This document shows, one piece after another, positions 12,737 through 25,981 of a DNA stretch of 64,000 nt. This DNA comes from Branchiostoma floridae. Taxonomy: Eukaryota; Chordata; Leptocardii; Amphioxiformes; Branchiostomatidae. The DNA lies in the NCBI RefSeq assembly GCF_000003815.2, contig NW_023365793.1, positions 1 through 64,000 of the forward strand, read 5' to 3'. A model generated the notes under the pieces. It did no database searches and had not been told where the DNA came from. It saw only the letters and a list, made by a program, of their open reading frames with translations. The translations under genes and the position numbers were made by a program. Position 1 is the stretch's first letter. Each line of letters starts with the position of its first letter.

Positions 12737-15205
12737 TTACTGGAGTATAGCAGAAGTGATATCATCCATAGTTGCTATCGCGACAGCCAATGACAAATGA
12801 GGAGGCCCAAGTTGCGTTCCACATTGTCCTGCTGTGTTACTATATCGTCCACAGTCACAGAAGACATGGCTGACCGAAGGAGATGGTGGGTTCCCATTAC
12901 TGTCGAACAGGGATGCACCGGGGTGTAGCCTACATGACGGCACATGGGAAATCAGATCATTTTCTTCAAGATCCGAATGGCTAAAGATTATCAAAAAGTA
13001 TTTTTCTTATTAATAGTTATGGTCGATAATAATACACGGATTTAACGTACATTAAATTATCCCTTTAGCGACATAAGAAAATATAAAAGGAAAATACAAA
13101 AACTACACAGACGATATCAACTGGGTAACAACTATATGCAGTTGGCTATAACCATAGCAGTTTTTGTAAGCATCATATCATACCTCCAGCTTTGCACGAA
13201 GTCATCATTCGTAGCAAGGAAAGTCCCATCTGGGCTTTGCAAGTCATTTTCGATGACACCGTCAAAGTTACCACAGAGTCCCGCTGTTTTTTCAAAGTCT
13301 CCTGGGCCAAGGGTCAATGAGATGTCGATGTGATTGTTGTCTACTGTCAGCTCAATCTTTGTGCCAGATGAGGCGAAAATCTGCAGTAAAATAACATCCA
13401 GATGCGCATAATCACACACAAGTTTATTTCAGTCTGAAACGAGCTGCCGAAGAATGCTGCAAATAATATTGTTTTTATTATCCCGCTCTCTGTCGAAAAT
13501 TAACATATAAATGTTTCCTTGCTAGTACATTTCTTATTCATAACTGGGGGTATTAATTTAAAAAAGACACAACGGTACTTTTTATGCTCACCCAAATGGA
13601 TTTCCCGATGGCGTCACGGAACACTCGGGTGGTGTGATCTCCCGGATTTTGTCGTTTCAGTTCGAGTCTGATGTTTGTAGAGTCGCAGATGTCAGCAGTT
13701 AAAATGTCGTCTCTGTCTCTGAAAGCCAGGGCACAGTTTCCGACAAAACCCCAGAAGACTAACTTTGTTCTTGTCTGGACCTAAAAATGGAGTTTATAAT
13801 GGGCCATATTAAATCATTCGCTGATTTTATAAACATTTCTCCTCTTTTTGCCTTACTATCAGCATTCAGCTTAGAATGGCGAAATGGTTTTCAGTAAAAC
13901 ACAGTAAAACACTTTCAAAAAAAATAGCATGATTTTTATTATCTTTGGCTTTGAAAACAAGTTAAACTTATCAAAAATTTAAGATGACCAATGTATGATT
14001 AACGTCTTGTCAAGCGTTTTCTTACCTCAAATTCTCGTTGTTCACTTCTGGCGAGTACAAATTCACCAACATGTCGTTGTAGGTAGCTTCTGAAATGCAA
14101 TTGTGAAAAAATACTTTACAGTGATAAAACAATCAGTCTAAAAGGAAGCATAGGATTAGTGGTTTTATGCATCTTGTTGAAATACAGTGAGTTAACTATT
14201 GACACTAACCCGGTGCTGTCAAAACCCTTGTTGTACAGAGTGCCAGATGAAGTACATGAACCCCCACGACGGTGTCGCGTTTCCACCTAGAAAAATAACA
14301 TCTCAATGATATTGGCTTTTACTTTGACAATGACGGTCGGTATCTCTTATTTTAGGGACTATTGCCTTCACTCACTACGCTAATATTTCCAAGCAGTTAC
14401 TACATAACTGTTACTTAATCGTTATGTTTAGGCAAGATCATGTCGACGTTTCCTGTGTTCGGTGGACATTGCTACCGGCCTCCTTACAACTGTGAAAATA
14501 AGAAAAAAATTGCAGCAGAAACAAATAATTAATTACACGAATTTTCTGCATACATCACTTGTTCCCTTAGAAATGCATTGCGCCTTCGAGTTATGAAATC
14601 AAAGTTACAGCTACTTGGAGCCATAGGCCAGAAAAGTATATTACTCTGAAATATTTTCTTTCAACATAAGCAGACTTAAACTTCCAAATAAGAGTTCCTG
14701 ACTGCAGTGGACAACATGATAAATACATGAAGAAAACTAGCGAACCACTGTGGATTCAGTTTGATAGCTGGTCCATCCCGTATCTGCATCTCCTGACGGC
14801 GTGACAAGAATGTTCATAATGTGCCCCTGGATATTTTCAGAAGTCCCCCTTTTTTCCATTACAATCCCAAAGGATACGCTAGCAGAGTGACCGACACTGT
14901 CCCATGTGTTCGGTTGTATTTTTGTCGTACACGGCATGTTGTTGTCGGTCTGAGCCACAAGAAAGTTCCAACCTGAAATATAAGACAAGGAGTATGGCAT
15001 TTTTACACTGGGCTTGAAATTACTTCAAATACTTGAAATTGACACACATGATTACTTGAAATTGACACACATGTTTACGTTAATACAAAATGCACACAAA
15101 CGTAAACGTGTTTTCTAGAGGCTAAATATGTATATATATATATATACGCATCTCAATTTGCAGTTTTAACTTTTATGACAAACACTGTTTATTTCAAAAT
15201 GCTAA

Positions 15206-15276
<71 letters not shown>

Positions 15277-18200
15277 AATATATACGTGTCAATTGGAGTA
15301 TTCTGTAGACCGATTTTCTTATCATTTTTCTATATATTGAAGAAACTAAAGCTGGTAGCCTTTTTTCATTTTAGACGTGATAAGTGAAAAAAAAATGTTT
15401 TTCTTGGTTAATGGGGAAGTAGATTCAAAACGTCTAATACCTCATGTATTTGACTATACATAAAATGGCTCATATATTACATCTCGGTCCATTCTAGCAG
15501 CTATAAAAGAGGGATTAGTAATAGTGACACATTCAAATTAGCGTGTAACCAGACATTTATTGTAATTTAAGTGCAATTTTAGCATCCTACAATAGTATTT
15601 AGATATCATGCTGACAGACGACGTAACAAAATGTACCTTCTGACTCAATTCCAATTGTCAGGGAACAGTTAGAAGATGCTGAACAAACGAGGGGAACTGT
15701 GCTTTCAATCGTCAGCATTGTTGGGTTTGTTTCCTTTTCATCAAGTTGTAGTTGATTGTCTCCTGCAACCTGCACAGAAAAGCTATCTGTTACAAAGACG
15801 CATTGTCTAGTTTGATTAAGAATGTACACATACATTAAGCCCTTACACCTTATTTCAGACTCTATTAGTGGGTGCTCATGTGGTATGATTGGAACCCTTT
15901 TATAATTATCAATAGAGACACGCTTTATATACTACTTATTATATTTTGTAACAAGTAATATTCTTCTACAACCTATACTAACTCATGTTTTCACTGTGTG
16001 TAAATAAATGCATAAAGAAAGTTAATATGGTACATACACGAACGCCAATAAAATATGGCAATGAACGATCAGCTGGGCTTGCATCAACGACCTCCGACCA
16101 TTTTGAAACCACCTCACATACCAGCTGAAAAGTTAGATGATAATCAGATACCGTATTGGGTCGTAAGGTAACTATGAATTGGCTATACTTACTCCCAGAG
16201 CCATTGCAAAACACTGGTTGCAGCAACATAAATATAATTCAGCAAGACGAGATCGAAATCTTATGCGAGGAATAGATATAAGCATTCTTTTTTCTTCTAT
16301 ATCCACGGCTGCGTTTTTCTCTGCATGTGTAGCATCAAAATATGTAGTCTGTAATGACTAATGGCTATAGCAACTGTCTGAATAACCTTTGGCAATCTTT
16401 AATCAACCAACCCCACCTATGTACGATGCTTTGAAATTTGACGTTACGAACACCTGGTTTAGTCGCACTCTACTGGCAACATATTACCTTGGAGAACATA
16501 CTAAAGATATACTGTTAATTTCAAATGCTTGGGGGAAGCCCACAGTTAAGGGGGTTAAAATTTACAATGAAAAGTGACTCCTGGGAAGGCACTGCAATTT
16601 GACTTTTTTGTGTGCAAGTAAACCTCATTGTCACGATAGAAAGTAAGTTGTGTAAGTAACTAAGATTTTTAAGCCTCCTTGTAAAAATGCACTTCCCAAA
16701 ATTGACTTACATCATGGTAGGGAATGACTTGGATTTTCTTACACCTACATCACTAAAGACGCACTTTATTATCGGTCCCCCGTGTCAAGCTCTGATTAAT
16801 GAGACATGGTTTGGGCCAATATCAAACATGGTTTATCTCACCATCTTTATACAAATATGGATAAAGGTTGGCAAGCGCATAGCTATCTGAAGTGCTCACC
16901 ACTCCAACAATGCCGTATCATAGGCAGAGACATAGTTGAACTCACCGATTTTCCTAAATGAGAACGAAGGTCGGCGTTGTGAATAGTAGACTCGGGACTG
17001 TGCCCCCAAGTCTCTTCTGTTTTCAAAATGCTTCGATCACCCCCATTTCCTTCTGCTAACCACGTTATGTAAAAGGCCGCGCATGATTTGCATACTTGGT
17101 TTACGGAGTTATAGTTGGCGTGACAAGTGAAAATGAAGTCAGTTCCAGAGTCATTCGGGTGTGGCCCACTGACCACTGGTGGACCGAACTGGGGAAAGCG
17201 TCCTAAAATCCAATTAGAAAACAGACAAATAAATTCACTTATCTTGAAGTATATTAGCTAATTAAGATATTTATATTGTTTGTTTTGTAATGACTGTCTG
17301 CTAGCCGCCGCAGACAAAACTCAAACATAAGTTAATCATTGCCCAAAATTTTGCAAGATGAGCGCCACCATTAAAATACACTGCAAATATTAATTAGGTA
17401 GCTGAAACGTTGTAACTGTTTGCCAAAGAGATTGGCGACAAAGTCTGTTCACTCGATACCGACTACGGACAAACTTCCTTCTGTGCAAAAAAATCAGCAA
17501 ATCCTTAACGTGAGCTAAAGTCAGTGTCTTTTTGATTGTTTTAGGTATACCTAAATAATTTTCATTCTTACCTGGGCAAGGGTTATCTCCTGTAGGTGTG
17601 ACAGTTATGCAGGGGTTCCCGGTACCTATGCAGAATGACATAGGACAGAGTGTTCATAACATCACGTAAGGATATGCAAAAAAATAGCTACCAGTTGAAT
17701 TTTTCTTTTACTTAATATACAGAGAAGCAATAGGCAGAACCTTTTACTATTATTCTACGCCTTTTAAGGCGGCTAAATCTTGTCTCAAAATTTTTTAAAA
17801 AATGTTATCGTTTTCATAAGACCGTTGTGATATTTCGATCCGTCCCTATTTTGTGACGTCGAACGTTATTTTTTTTCTTTTCTAGTGGAACAAGAAAATG
17901 ATATTTATGTCATTTTATCTTCACTGATTAAAAACTATTGCAACCGTTACTGTTATTTGATACTTTCTGCTTCATGCCACAAATTTTAGGGTCTGCTGCG
18001 AAAACCTAATATGCTACCGATCTTGAGTCCTTCGGCAAAGAAACTTAGGTCACAGCAAGTGAATCTTATGGATGACATTCTCTGCAAAAATAACGATACA
18101 TGGCAAAAGAGACACCATAAACGTTGTAACAAGAATTGAACTGACCAAAACATGGCATCACTACTACACAGCCGACATGGCATTCTTTCTGATTCAAGAA

Positions 18201-21200
18201 GCGCACTAGTGTAGTAGACTACTATTACTTACCAAGTTGGCAACTACAATGGCGTCTTCTATATTGATACCACTTTTACAACTATCCAACAAGTTCACTT
18301 CTGTAACTACAGTCATAACTTATCAGGCTACAAAACAACATATTTGCCCGTTTTGGTACTACACCATCATGCTTGCCATCTTGTTTTTCATTCTGAAATC
18401 GGGCGAAAATTAATGAGCTGATGTCCTACGTAAAACTTACTTGCTGTGGCCTTACATGACTTTTCTCAACTCAGACAGGTGTAATAGGTGTAACACGTCG
18501 GTTGGGGATTCAGCCCTCCAACACAATCAATTGCCCCTTTAAAAAGGCTTAGAGTGCAGTGCCACATTGCTATTGTTTTAACACAATGTAATAGAAAAAA
18601 AATCCAATCCCAACACCAATTTACATTAGGTGTTGTTTTGTATTCTGCTTTCGTTTGTAACTTGCTATAGCCAGTCAACATTTTCAATACCTGTTAAAGG
18701 TATCTTTAGATTGATCTCTTGTGCGATATATTCTTTAAATATGTTAAAACAGACACACTTGTTTCTCTAAACCAATACCAGATCCCATAAGGAAATGGCA
18801 TCTGTTGAGGAATCCAGGCGGTGACATGCCAGCTGTTGATGCCATGGTCTGTCGCCACGACTGTTCCCCACCATGACGCATCCGGGTCTGCTGCTGTCGT
18901 CAGTAGCGGGAAGGAGGAGCTGCCCTGAACAACCCACGGCATCCTGTCCCCCAGTGTGCTGGATGTGTCTTCCCAGGCGTCGAACCGTGTGATAAGAGTG
19001 ATGTTGGTTTGGGTGTTGTCTGCACAGACGAAGCTGTAGTCTCTGGGAACTTCCCAGATACCACCCCATCTGCCATGCTCGTCAGCTTCCAAGCGGTACT
19101 AATTGATAAGAACGAAATAGCAGAAAAGATGCGTCAGAATCATAACAAGCCCAGACAATAAATGTACGTAATGCTAATATCTAAATTTATGAACGAAAGC
19201 GTGCACAATTTAAACTCACATTTTTTCCATACAACGTCTTTGTGAAATTATTTCACCAATCAGTCGGTAGGAAGATGTAAATATGTATTTAAATATGAGC
19301 TAACCTGAAATGACGAGTAATTGCTGTGAGTTCTCCAGCTGTCTACTTTACCCAGGATGGAGTAGTCATGATTCAGTGATGGGTTGGACTCGTCACGTGA
19401 CAGAAGATGACCATCCCATCCGGTCATGGTGTGACTACTGACCACTAAGGTCCAGCCACCTTCGTCACGTGACATGTCACAGTAGACAGGAAACACGTCA
19501 CCATTGATGCTGATGTTGTAAATACCGTCAGTCGGTGTGTTGCCCGCCAGTTTCTCAGAAACCAAATGCTCTCGGCACGACTTTGGCAGAGCTATATACC
19601 AATGTGAGAAGCATTTCCAGCATTTAAAGTGGGATGAATATGTAAATGTAGCTAACCATAAGGTCCCACCAATTTAAAACTTTGCTAACGGATTCACCGC
19701 TCCCATTTCCCCAAATTTGTAATAATAATAAAATATTGCTATAGGCAGGACTACATTAAGTTTCTTTTATCCCCCGTACGTATAGACGACCACTGGTGAC
19801 GTGACGCTTATCTTTTTTTTCAGTCTTAAGATGCAACCGGTACGATGCATTTATTCCTTTTCTTGGAAATTTAATTCTAATTCAAAAATTGTAAGTTTAT
19901 CCCGGTGTGACAGCGTTTTCGCCCCCCTTTAGCGTTTTCGCCCCCCCCCCCAAATATGCTATTACAGCTTACCGAAAGCAGACCCCCCCCCCCCAAGAGC
20001 AGCTGGTTACTACATATTATAGGTGCGCTACCTGGTACTATACTGCACCTGGGGAGTAACGTATCTCATGGCGTGACATCTGGCTCCTGAATGGCACCTT
20101 ATTACCCTACCTGAAGAAGGCTAACCTCGAAAGCCCCATCTATATTGCTCTATATAAANNNNNNNNNNNNNNNNNNNNNNNNNNNNNNNNNNNNNNNNNN
20201 NNNNNNNNNNNNNNNNNNNNNNNNNNNNNNNNNNNNNNNNNNNNNNNNNNNNNNNNNNATACTATATTGTTCGGTGCAACATGACATTGAAATGAAAAAG
20301 ACAATTTTTGCAGCTGAGGTGGCATAAAAACAGTGCTACTGCGAACGTATAAATCAACACCGTCTATGGTACGGAATACGTCAGCTATATGTTTTCAATT
20401 TGTCACAGTGTTTTCTTTTGTTGTGCTGGAAACATTTCCAGAGCACTAACAACACAGGTGAATGATAGTTTCTCATTATAAACACCATCTACGTGCAAGT
20501 TGATATAGCTGTTGCTAAATGCTAGACAAACACTGGTAAAGTACCAGTCTTAAGAAACACGGGTAAATGCATCAGTTCCTAAAAACTAGAAAAACAGTCA
20601 TGTTGGAGGTGAAGATATCCCTTGGCCAGGTGCATATACCAAAATGTGCGTTATTCTAATTAATACCTAATATTTGCATAATTAATAAAGACATTACATA
20701 GTTCTTTAGTAGTCACTTCATGGTAGAGACTTCATATTGGAGATATATAGGTTGTTTGAGGACAGGTGAATACAATGAAATACATCTTATGTCAAGACTC
20801 AGGTATATGCAATAATGGGAATACAAGGGACCCAACCCTCCGTGTCTGAAACAAGTTCAACTATCTTATTACCATGTAATTACGTTAATATTGATACTAT
20901 GAATGGAGTTATGTATCAACCTCGTATACTTATATCATTCTTAAACTGCATTTTGTGATTTATACCAATCAACTTCTAAAATGTCATGTAAACCCGTTTT
21001 TTTTTGAGGGGGGGGGGCGAAATCACTAAAGGGGGGCGAGATCACTAGCCGGGGAGGGCGAGATTTCTAGTGATTTCCCCGGGGGGGGGGGGGGGGGGGG
21101 GAAAACCCTAATGATTTCGCCCCCGCGGGTGAGATCGCTGTCACACCGGGATTTATTTGCAACATTACATATTTTGTATGCGTTTGTTTATTTAACTGAT

Positions 21201-23702
21201 CATTTATGTTAACTACCGGGCATGTAGTACTTATTGTGCTTATAACGTTATTAGTTAATTGCATGTTAAGTAAGACAAAAATTCAGCCATACATGTACAC
21301 ACTTTTCCACGAAACACATACCTTCGCCAAATAATCAAGGCTTATTGTGGAAATTGCAAAGACTTCAAGATCCCATCCATGCATTACCTACAGGAATTTA
21401 ACGGATGCATGGAAGTGCGTATATAACGATTGAAAATTCCCATTGATACATCCTAACTGACTTCCAGCGTCAAAGTGATTAAAGCTTTATTGAAAAAACA
21501 AGGCCACAGAATCTCCACGCTATTACATGGCAAATTATCTCACGCTATTACATGGCCAAATTCTTCTCTTTCTTATCCATCTATCTATCTTTCTATCTAT
21601 CTATCTATCTATCTCTATATATATATATATATAGCTGACATGTCTACTTGGAGACAAGAACACATGACCTTGTCTCGCACCGGCAAACAGATATACAACA
21701 TAACAGGAAAAGCAAAGTAGTTACTACTGTGGCAAACTTTACATGCTTTCAACTACACACATATGGAATGCAACTGGCAGTCAGGTAGTGCTCTGACTGT
21801 CCTAGAAATAATTTCAAGCTTTCCATAGAATTTTACACTTTTCATCATCAATTATGTAAATAAATACCAGATTTACAAACACTGCATTTCGGGATTTTAA
21901 ACATGACCTAAAGTTTGTTCCTACTAGAAACAAAAAGAACAAATCCACTAACCCTAGCTTCACTTATTCTTTTCCAAAGATAGCAACAATATCATCCACC
22001 GCAGTGCAATACAAAACTTACATGACTTACTCGCTGCCAAAAGACGTATCCACAAGTCAAAAATCCAGAACCTGCCACTTGCCGATAATTAAAAAAACGC
22101 AAACTTTGATACTCTGCTACAGTACCGCAACTTGTCGCCAGTAGAACCATTATCAAACTTGAACTTCGTCTTCCGAACCCCTACACAACTATCAAATATA
22201 ATGCAAAACGATCCACAGCGTCTCGAGTTATCGTGTCCGCAAGCCGCGCATACACACACACACACAGACACACACACACACACTCGCACTGCTGCAGTCC
22301 CAACGTGACGGTGAACCGTTTTGCGAACAGAACCATGGTATCTGCAACCGCTACTCAACTACCAAATATCATGAAATTCCATTCACAACTGCTCAACTTA
22401 CATACGGTTGACCTATTTAATGGATCACAACATTATCTTTCTACCCACAATATAACCTTCTTGGCGAAGATAAAAACTAATGAACTATTTTAGCTCATAT
22501 ATACCAACCTGTACCTTTGGACCTGAACCCGAGCTGAAATTTTCAAGTTAATTTTTATCTTTTTATTTAGCCTGTCAGTCCAATTTTTCCATTAGGATTG
22601 TTTTTTTCACCCATCTTTTTTTCGCCCATATTTTTGCAGTCATGTCATGAGAATGTCGTCCATAAAAGTTACTTAATGTGGCCTTAAAAGTAGGTTAAGC
22701 ATTTCTGTGAAGCATCAGGCTCATGTACAACTCTGATCCCCAATTTCGAGGGTCTAAAATGTTTATATTTCTTTCGTCAAACTTTCGTGTATGGCTACCA
22801 ATTGTTTTTGTGTCAAAGTTCAACACGCTAGATGTATAAAATACGTATTACGTTTATAGAAATCTTCCTATGTTATACTAAATAATCGCATTACTCATAC
22901 AGACCTTATATAGGCTGACATTAAGTTTTCATTTCTAATAGATTTAGAAGCATCATGTGTTAAATGTTGGGCTTCTGATTTCTAGAGAAATGTGGCTATG
23001 CTTTCGTCTGGCAAAACGCACAGTCAACAGTCCCAAGTACACCTTTCTATCTGAAATCCACAACGATAAAGGAGTTGCGACTGCGAAAAACAAACTACGA
23101 ACATACAGACTATTAAAATTATCTTATAAAGAAGAAGAATATCTTAAGATTGTCAATGTACGCCTCAGATCTACCATCACAAAACTAAGAATCAGTTGCC
23201 ACAAATTACGAATCGAATCAGGAAGACGTAACCACACTCCTCTTGAGCAAAGAATATGTCAATTTGGTAGTTTAGGGAAAGTAGAAGATGAACTACATTT
23301 TACTATGGATTGTCCTTTGTATGATAGCGATAGGAGCATTTTATTTGACTATGTGTTAAGTAAATATCCCCACTTTAGATACTTGAATAGTAAAGAGAAA
23401 TTTATATTCCTGACAGCTTTTGATAAACCAATTCTAACCAACCATACAGCTAGCTACATTTATGCAATTACCAAGAAGCGAGAGTAAGTCGAATGTCCTA
23501 GAATAGATTAGACGCACATCTGCATATATAGCGTGCATGATTGTTTCCATTGTTACATATATGTGATTCTTACCATGTGACCTGTACTTAGCCCAGTCGG
23601 GCAAAAATGGGCAATAAAGGTCTTCATTTATTTAATATCAGCACATATCTCACCTTGAACAGTTGCTGCAAAAAGAATGAACGCCACGTTGAAGGAAGCC
23701 AT
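12737..23702 (-). CDS. Gene E: secreted fibrinogen-related (FReD-like) and von Willebrand type D domain protein
   Basis: Thirteen exons: 23654-23702, 19305-19591, 18759-19098, 17572-17625, 16946-17202, 16038-16124, 15637-15769, 14746-14972, 14210-14286, 14026-14089, 13592-13780, 13184-13380, 12737-12980. They sum to 2205 bases (734 aa plus stop) with every phase matching. Residues 1-17 are a signal peptide. Residues 18-226 resemble a fibrinogen-related domain (DGIYNI, FPVYCDM, GGWTLVVSS, later WHVTAWIPQQ). Residues 227-525 are a linker region with scattered cysteines and no family I can name. Residues 526-654 are a vWD domain (FVGNCALAF, IELTVDNNHI, GLCGNFDG). A cysteine-containing end (CDCGRY) closes at TAA. 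The donor at 14740-14745 (gttcgc) is weak. A possible extra phase 1-1 exon lies at 18471-18536. FReD proteins often bind glycans and vWD domains assemble or adhere, so an extracellular recognition or matrix role is likely. Confidence 0.85.
15208..15270. repeat. (AT)n microsatellite
   Basis: About 31 uninterrupted at units in the intron between the gene E exons at 14746-14972 and 15637-15769. Confidence 0.97.
19900..21151. mobile_element. Inverted-repeat transposon in intron 1 of gene E, containing an assembly gap
   Basis: Perfect 16-base ends TCCCGGTGTGACAGCG (19900-19915) and the complement ending at 21151, flanked by ttta on both sides (19896-19899 and 21152-21155). Subterminal C-runs and G-runs (gcgttttcgccccc on the left, gggggcgaaatcact on the right) mirror each other. 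The 100-base gap at 20159-20258 is inside it. Confidence 0.8.
20159..20258. other. Assembly gap, 100 N
   Basis: Exactly 100 N, a conventional placeholder, so the true length is unknown. It falls in the middle of the inverted-repeat transposon in intron 1 of gene E. Confidence 0.98.
21577..21633. repeat. (ATCT)n then (AT)n microsatellite
   Basis: Tetranucleotide atct units pass into at units; intron 1 of gene E. Confidence 0.95.
22252..22284. repeat. (CA)n microsatellite
   Basis: ca units with one interruption (caga); intron 1 of gene E. Confidence 0.93.
22957..23640 (+). mobile_element. LINE 3' fragment: C-terminus of a reverse-transcriptase polyprotein
   Basis: An open frame to 23487 (176 codons) has the layout of the region after the reverse transcriptase in non-LTR elements: NVRLRSTITKLRISCHKLRI, then IESGRR, LEQRICQFG, VEDELHFTMDCPLY. 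This resembles the zinc-knuckle-like CxxC...HxxxxC tail, here with one Cys missing. After the stop come about 150 bases ending with aataaaggtc and a T/A-rich end. It sits in intron 1 of gene E, antisense to it. The element is 5'-truncated, so it is not functional. Confidence 0.7.
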
Positions 23703-25981
23703 GTTGCCTTCGCATGTACAATATCAGTTACAATAGTATAATTTATTTAATGCGAATGGAACCATCTGCTGCTGGCAATAACAATATATTTTTACCAGGC
23801 AAAATCGATGTAAGCAAACATCTATAAACGGTTAGCACCGGAGCAAAAGCTGCAAATTTTCCCATCCGCTCTACATCAAGATAAAAACATCACAAACTTG
23901 AAGACAAACGCAAACGTCTGGTCCAATACAATATAGAAGGGAACACTGCCAATGGTGCACATTGCAATTTGTTTCCAGAATTACACTTTTATACTGTTAA
24001 TTGATACAGATATGATGTAGAAATTGATGCATTTTCTTCAGTAGTGACAATGCAGTTCTAAATGTACACATATATTATTAATGTTCGCCATTGGAAAGTG
24101 TTTAGAATTGTTATTATCTCAATAATAGAACTTTTATACCATTGGAATGTTTTCTTGTGTTTTTTTTTTATTCAACAGAATAAAACACGTCTAAATGTTT
24201 ACAATTGACAAAGACGAATAAAACAACAATAGCGATAACAATCAATCAACAGCTAGTTAGCAAATGGTTTAAATAGTCTAGTATACCGTGTAACAAGAGT
24301 TAAGTAGGTGGTTAAAAAGCGGTTTAGTTTTTTGGGTTTAGTTTGGATTAGACAAGAAGGGTGAAACTCTTAATAGTAGCTGGATGCGGGCTGATTTAGG
24401 AAGACTATTGACAACAAAAGTGTTACCTACGGAGTTCTGAAGATTGCTGAAAAGATTAATTCTTTGTTGTTTATGGGTAGGGCAGCATTTTAACAATGTG
24501 CAACATTTTCCCTCCAATAGCCACAGTTACAGGCTTTTTACGGCTAATTGCTATTTTAAAGATGATGATCTATTCCTCGCCCCACCTCAGAATACAGTTA
24601 TTCTCGTTATAAACCTGGGATGGCTTTTGTTATATACAGTAAATGCATCTAAGTTCGCCAGGATTCAATTTCGCGATAGCGGGGAAATAAAATCCCCCGA
24701 ACTTCAATACATTTGCAGTATTGTACTGTAGTCACATACTGAAATAAAAAAAAGCTGGCACCAGTCGGTAAGTAGCCTCTACCAGGCTTCGTAGATCGGT
24801 GGTCTAATTGTAGAAATTGGATAAATAGAGTCATAGTACACTGTTCCCTACCCGGCTGCACCTCTCTGGTCGGCTTACCTTTGTTTGTTACATTTCTATG
24901 GTTTTCCCAGCGACCTATGGAGTCTGGTAGAGTGTAGTCGGTAACTACTTGCTGGTTACTCGGCAAGGGCATACAAATGGACAGCCCACTTTTATAGTGC
25001 CGGCCGCGTGGTCTATGATCTATGGTCATAGTTCTAGTTGTATCTACCCTCTGAATACATAGTACTAGAACAATGCTACTTTTCAACCATGGTGTTGTGC
25101 AGTAAGTGGTTGGGAGAAATAGATGAATACAAACTAAAAATTAAATGCGTCTTGTATACATTAGTCGTGTGTCACAATTTGTAGTGTGTGCCTGTTACGA
25201 GAAGGGGGGAGCGTAGGCTGTGCGAGTGGAAGACATAAAAGAGATGGTTTTTAATTCGCGTTGAAGCGGCCATCGCGGAAACCGCAAAAAAAAAAAACAA
25301 CTGCAAAAGTTTCTGCATTTACGTTATCTTGCTTTGCGACCAGAATGTATCGGGTAGTCGATGTGTTTTAAATTTTTAAGACAGTGTTAAAGTAGCTAAG
25401 ATAGTTAAAGTTATTTTACACAAACTCGCATTATATGATCGATTATTGTACATTTTTGTCCATGACTACAAACGGCTTCTACTATTTGACGAACCACTTT
25501 GAATCCTTCATTGGTGATTTTGCCTAGCTTGTCCTCGGCAAAACTATGATGGTATGTTCCTGTGTAAAAAAAAATCACTCTAACTACATGCTGATGCCAT
25601 TATGTCTCCGAGCTTGAAGTCGTGTTCCTTGAATGAATAGTTTCGTCAGGCAAACTAGCATCGTCTACACAAAATAAACACGCCAAACTAGTTAAATGAG
25701 TGGTTCAATTCAACTAAACATGAAAGCACTGGTTATAGACATACATCTGATTTTACATAGGGATATAGAATGCGCAACAATTACTACATGTAAGGAAATG
25801 ATTATATTCAATGAAAAAGTGTTTTTATCTCACTTTTAGACAGTTAGACAAAAGAGGCCGACACATAGATTCTTCACTCAACATATGAAATTATGCAGTA
25901 GTTTTGGCCATCGGTTTGGTTGACACGTTCGCCTAATCTTATTCCATTTTCTTCCAAGCAGTTGTTTTACACTTCTTGTCT
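23703..25981. other. Intergenic region between genes E and C
   Basis: Contains the GTAAATGCA element (24639-25322). No supported exon; gene E promoter and gene C 3' UTR must be here. Confidence 0.55.
24639..25322. mobile_element. Inverted-repeat element with GTAAATGCA ends, between genes E and C
   Basis: Left end GTAAATGCATCTAAGTTCGC, right end (complement) GTAAATGCAGAAAC. Both ends carry the cgcgatagcgg / ggccatcgcgg type subterminal block. Right-end-like fragments recur at 56520-56622 and 62758-62846 (gcggtgaagtggcca; ctgcatttac). The minus-strand 145-codon ORF at 24649-25086 is entirely inside it. Confidence 0.55.

Noticed and set aside
24649-25086. 145-codon minus-strand ORF between genes E and C
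   Set aside because: It lies wholly inside an inverted-repeat element (24639-25322), shows no domain and no splice context.
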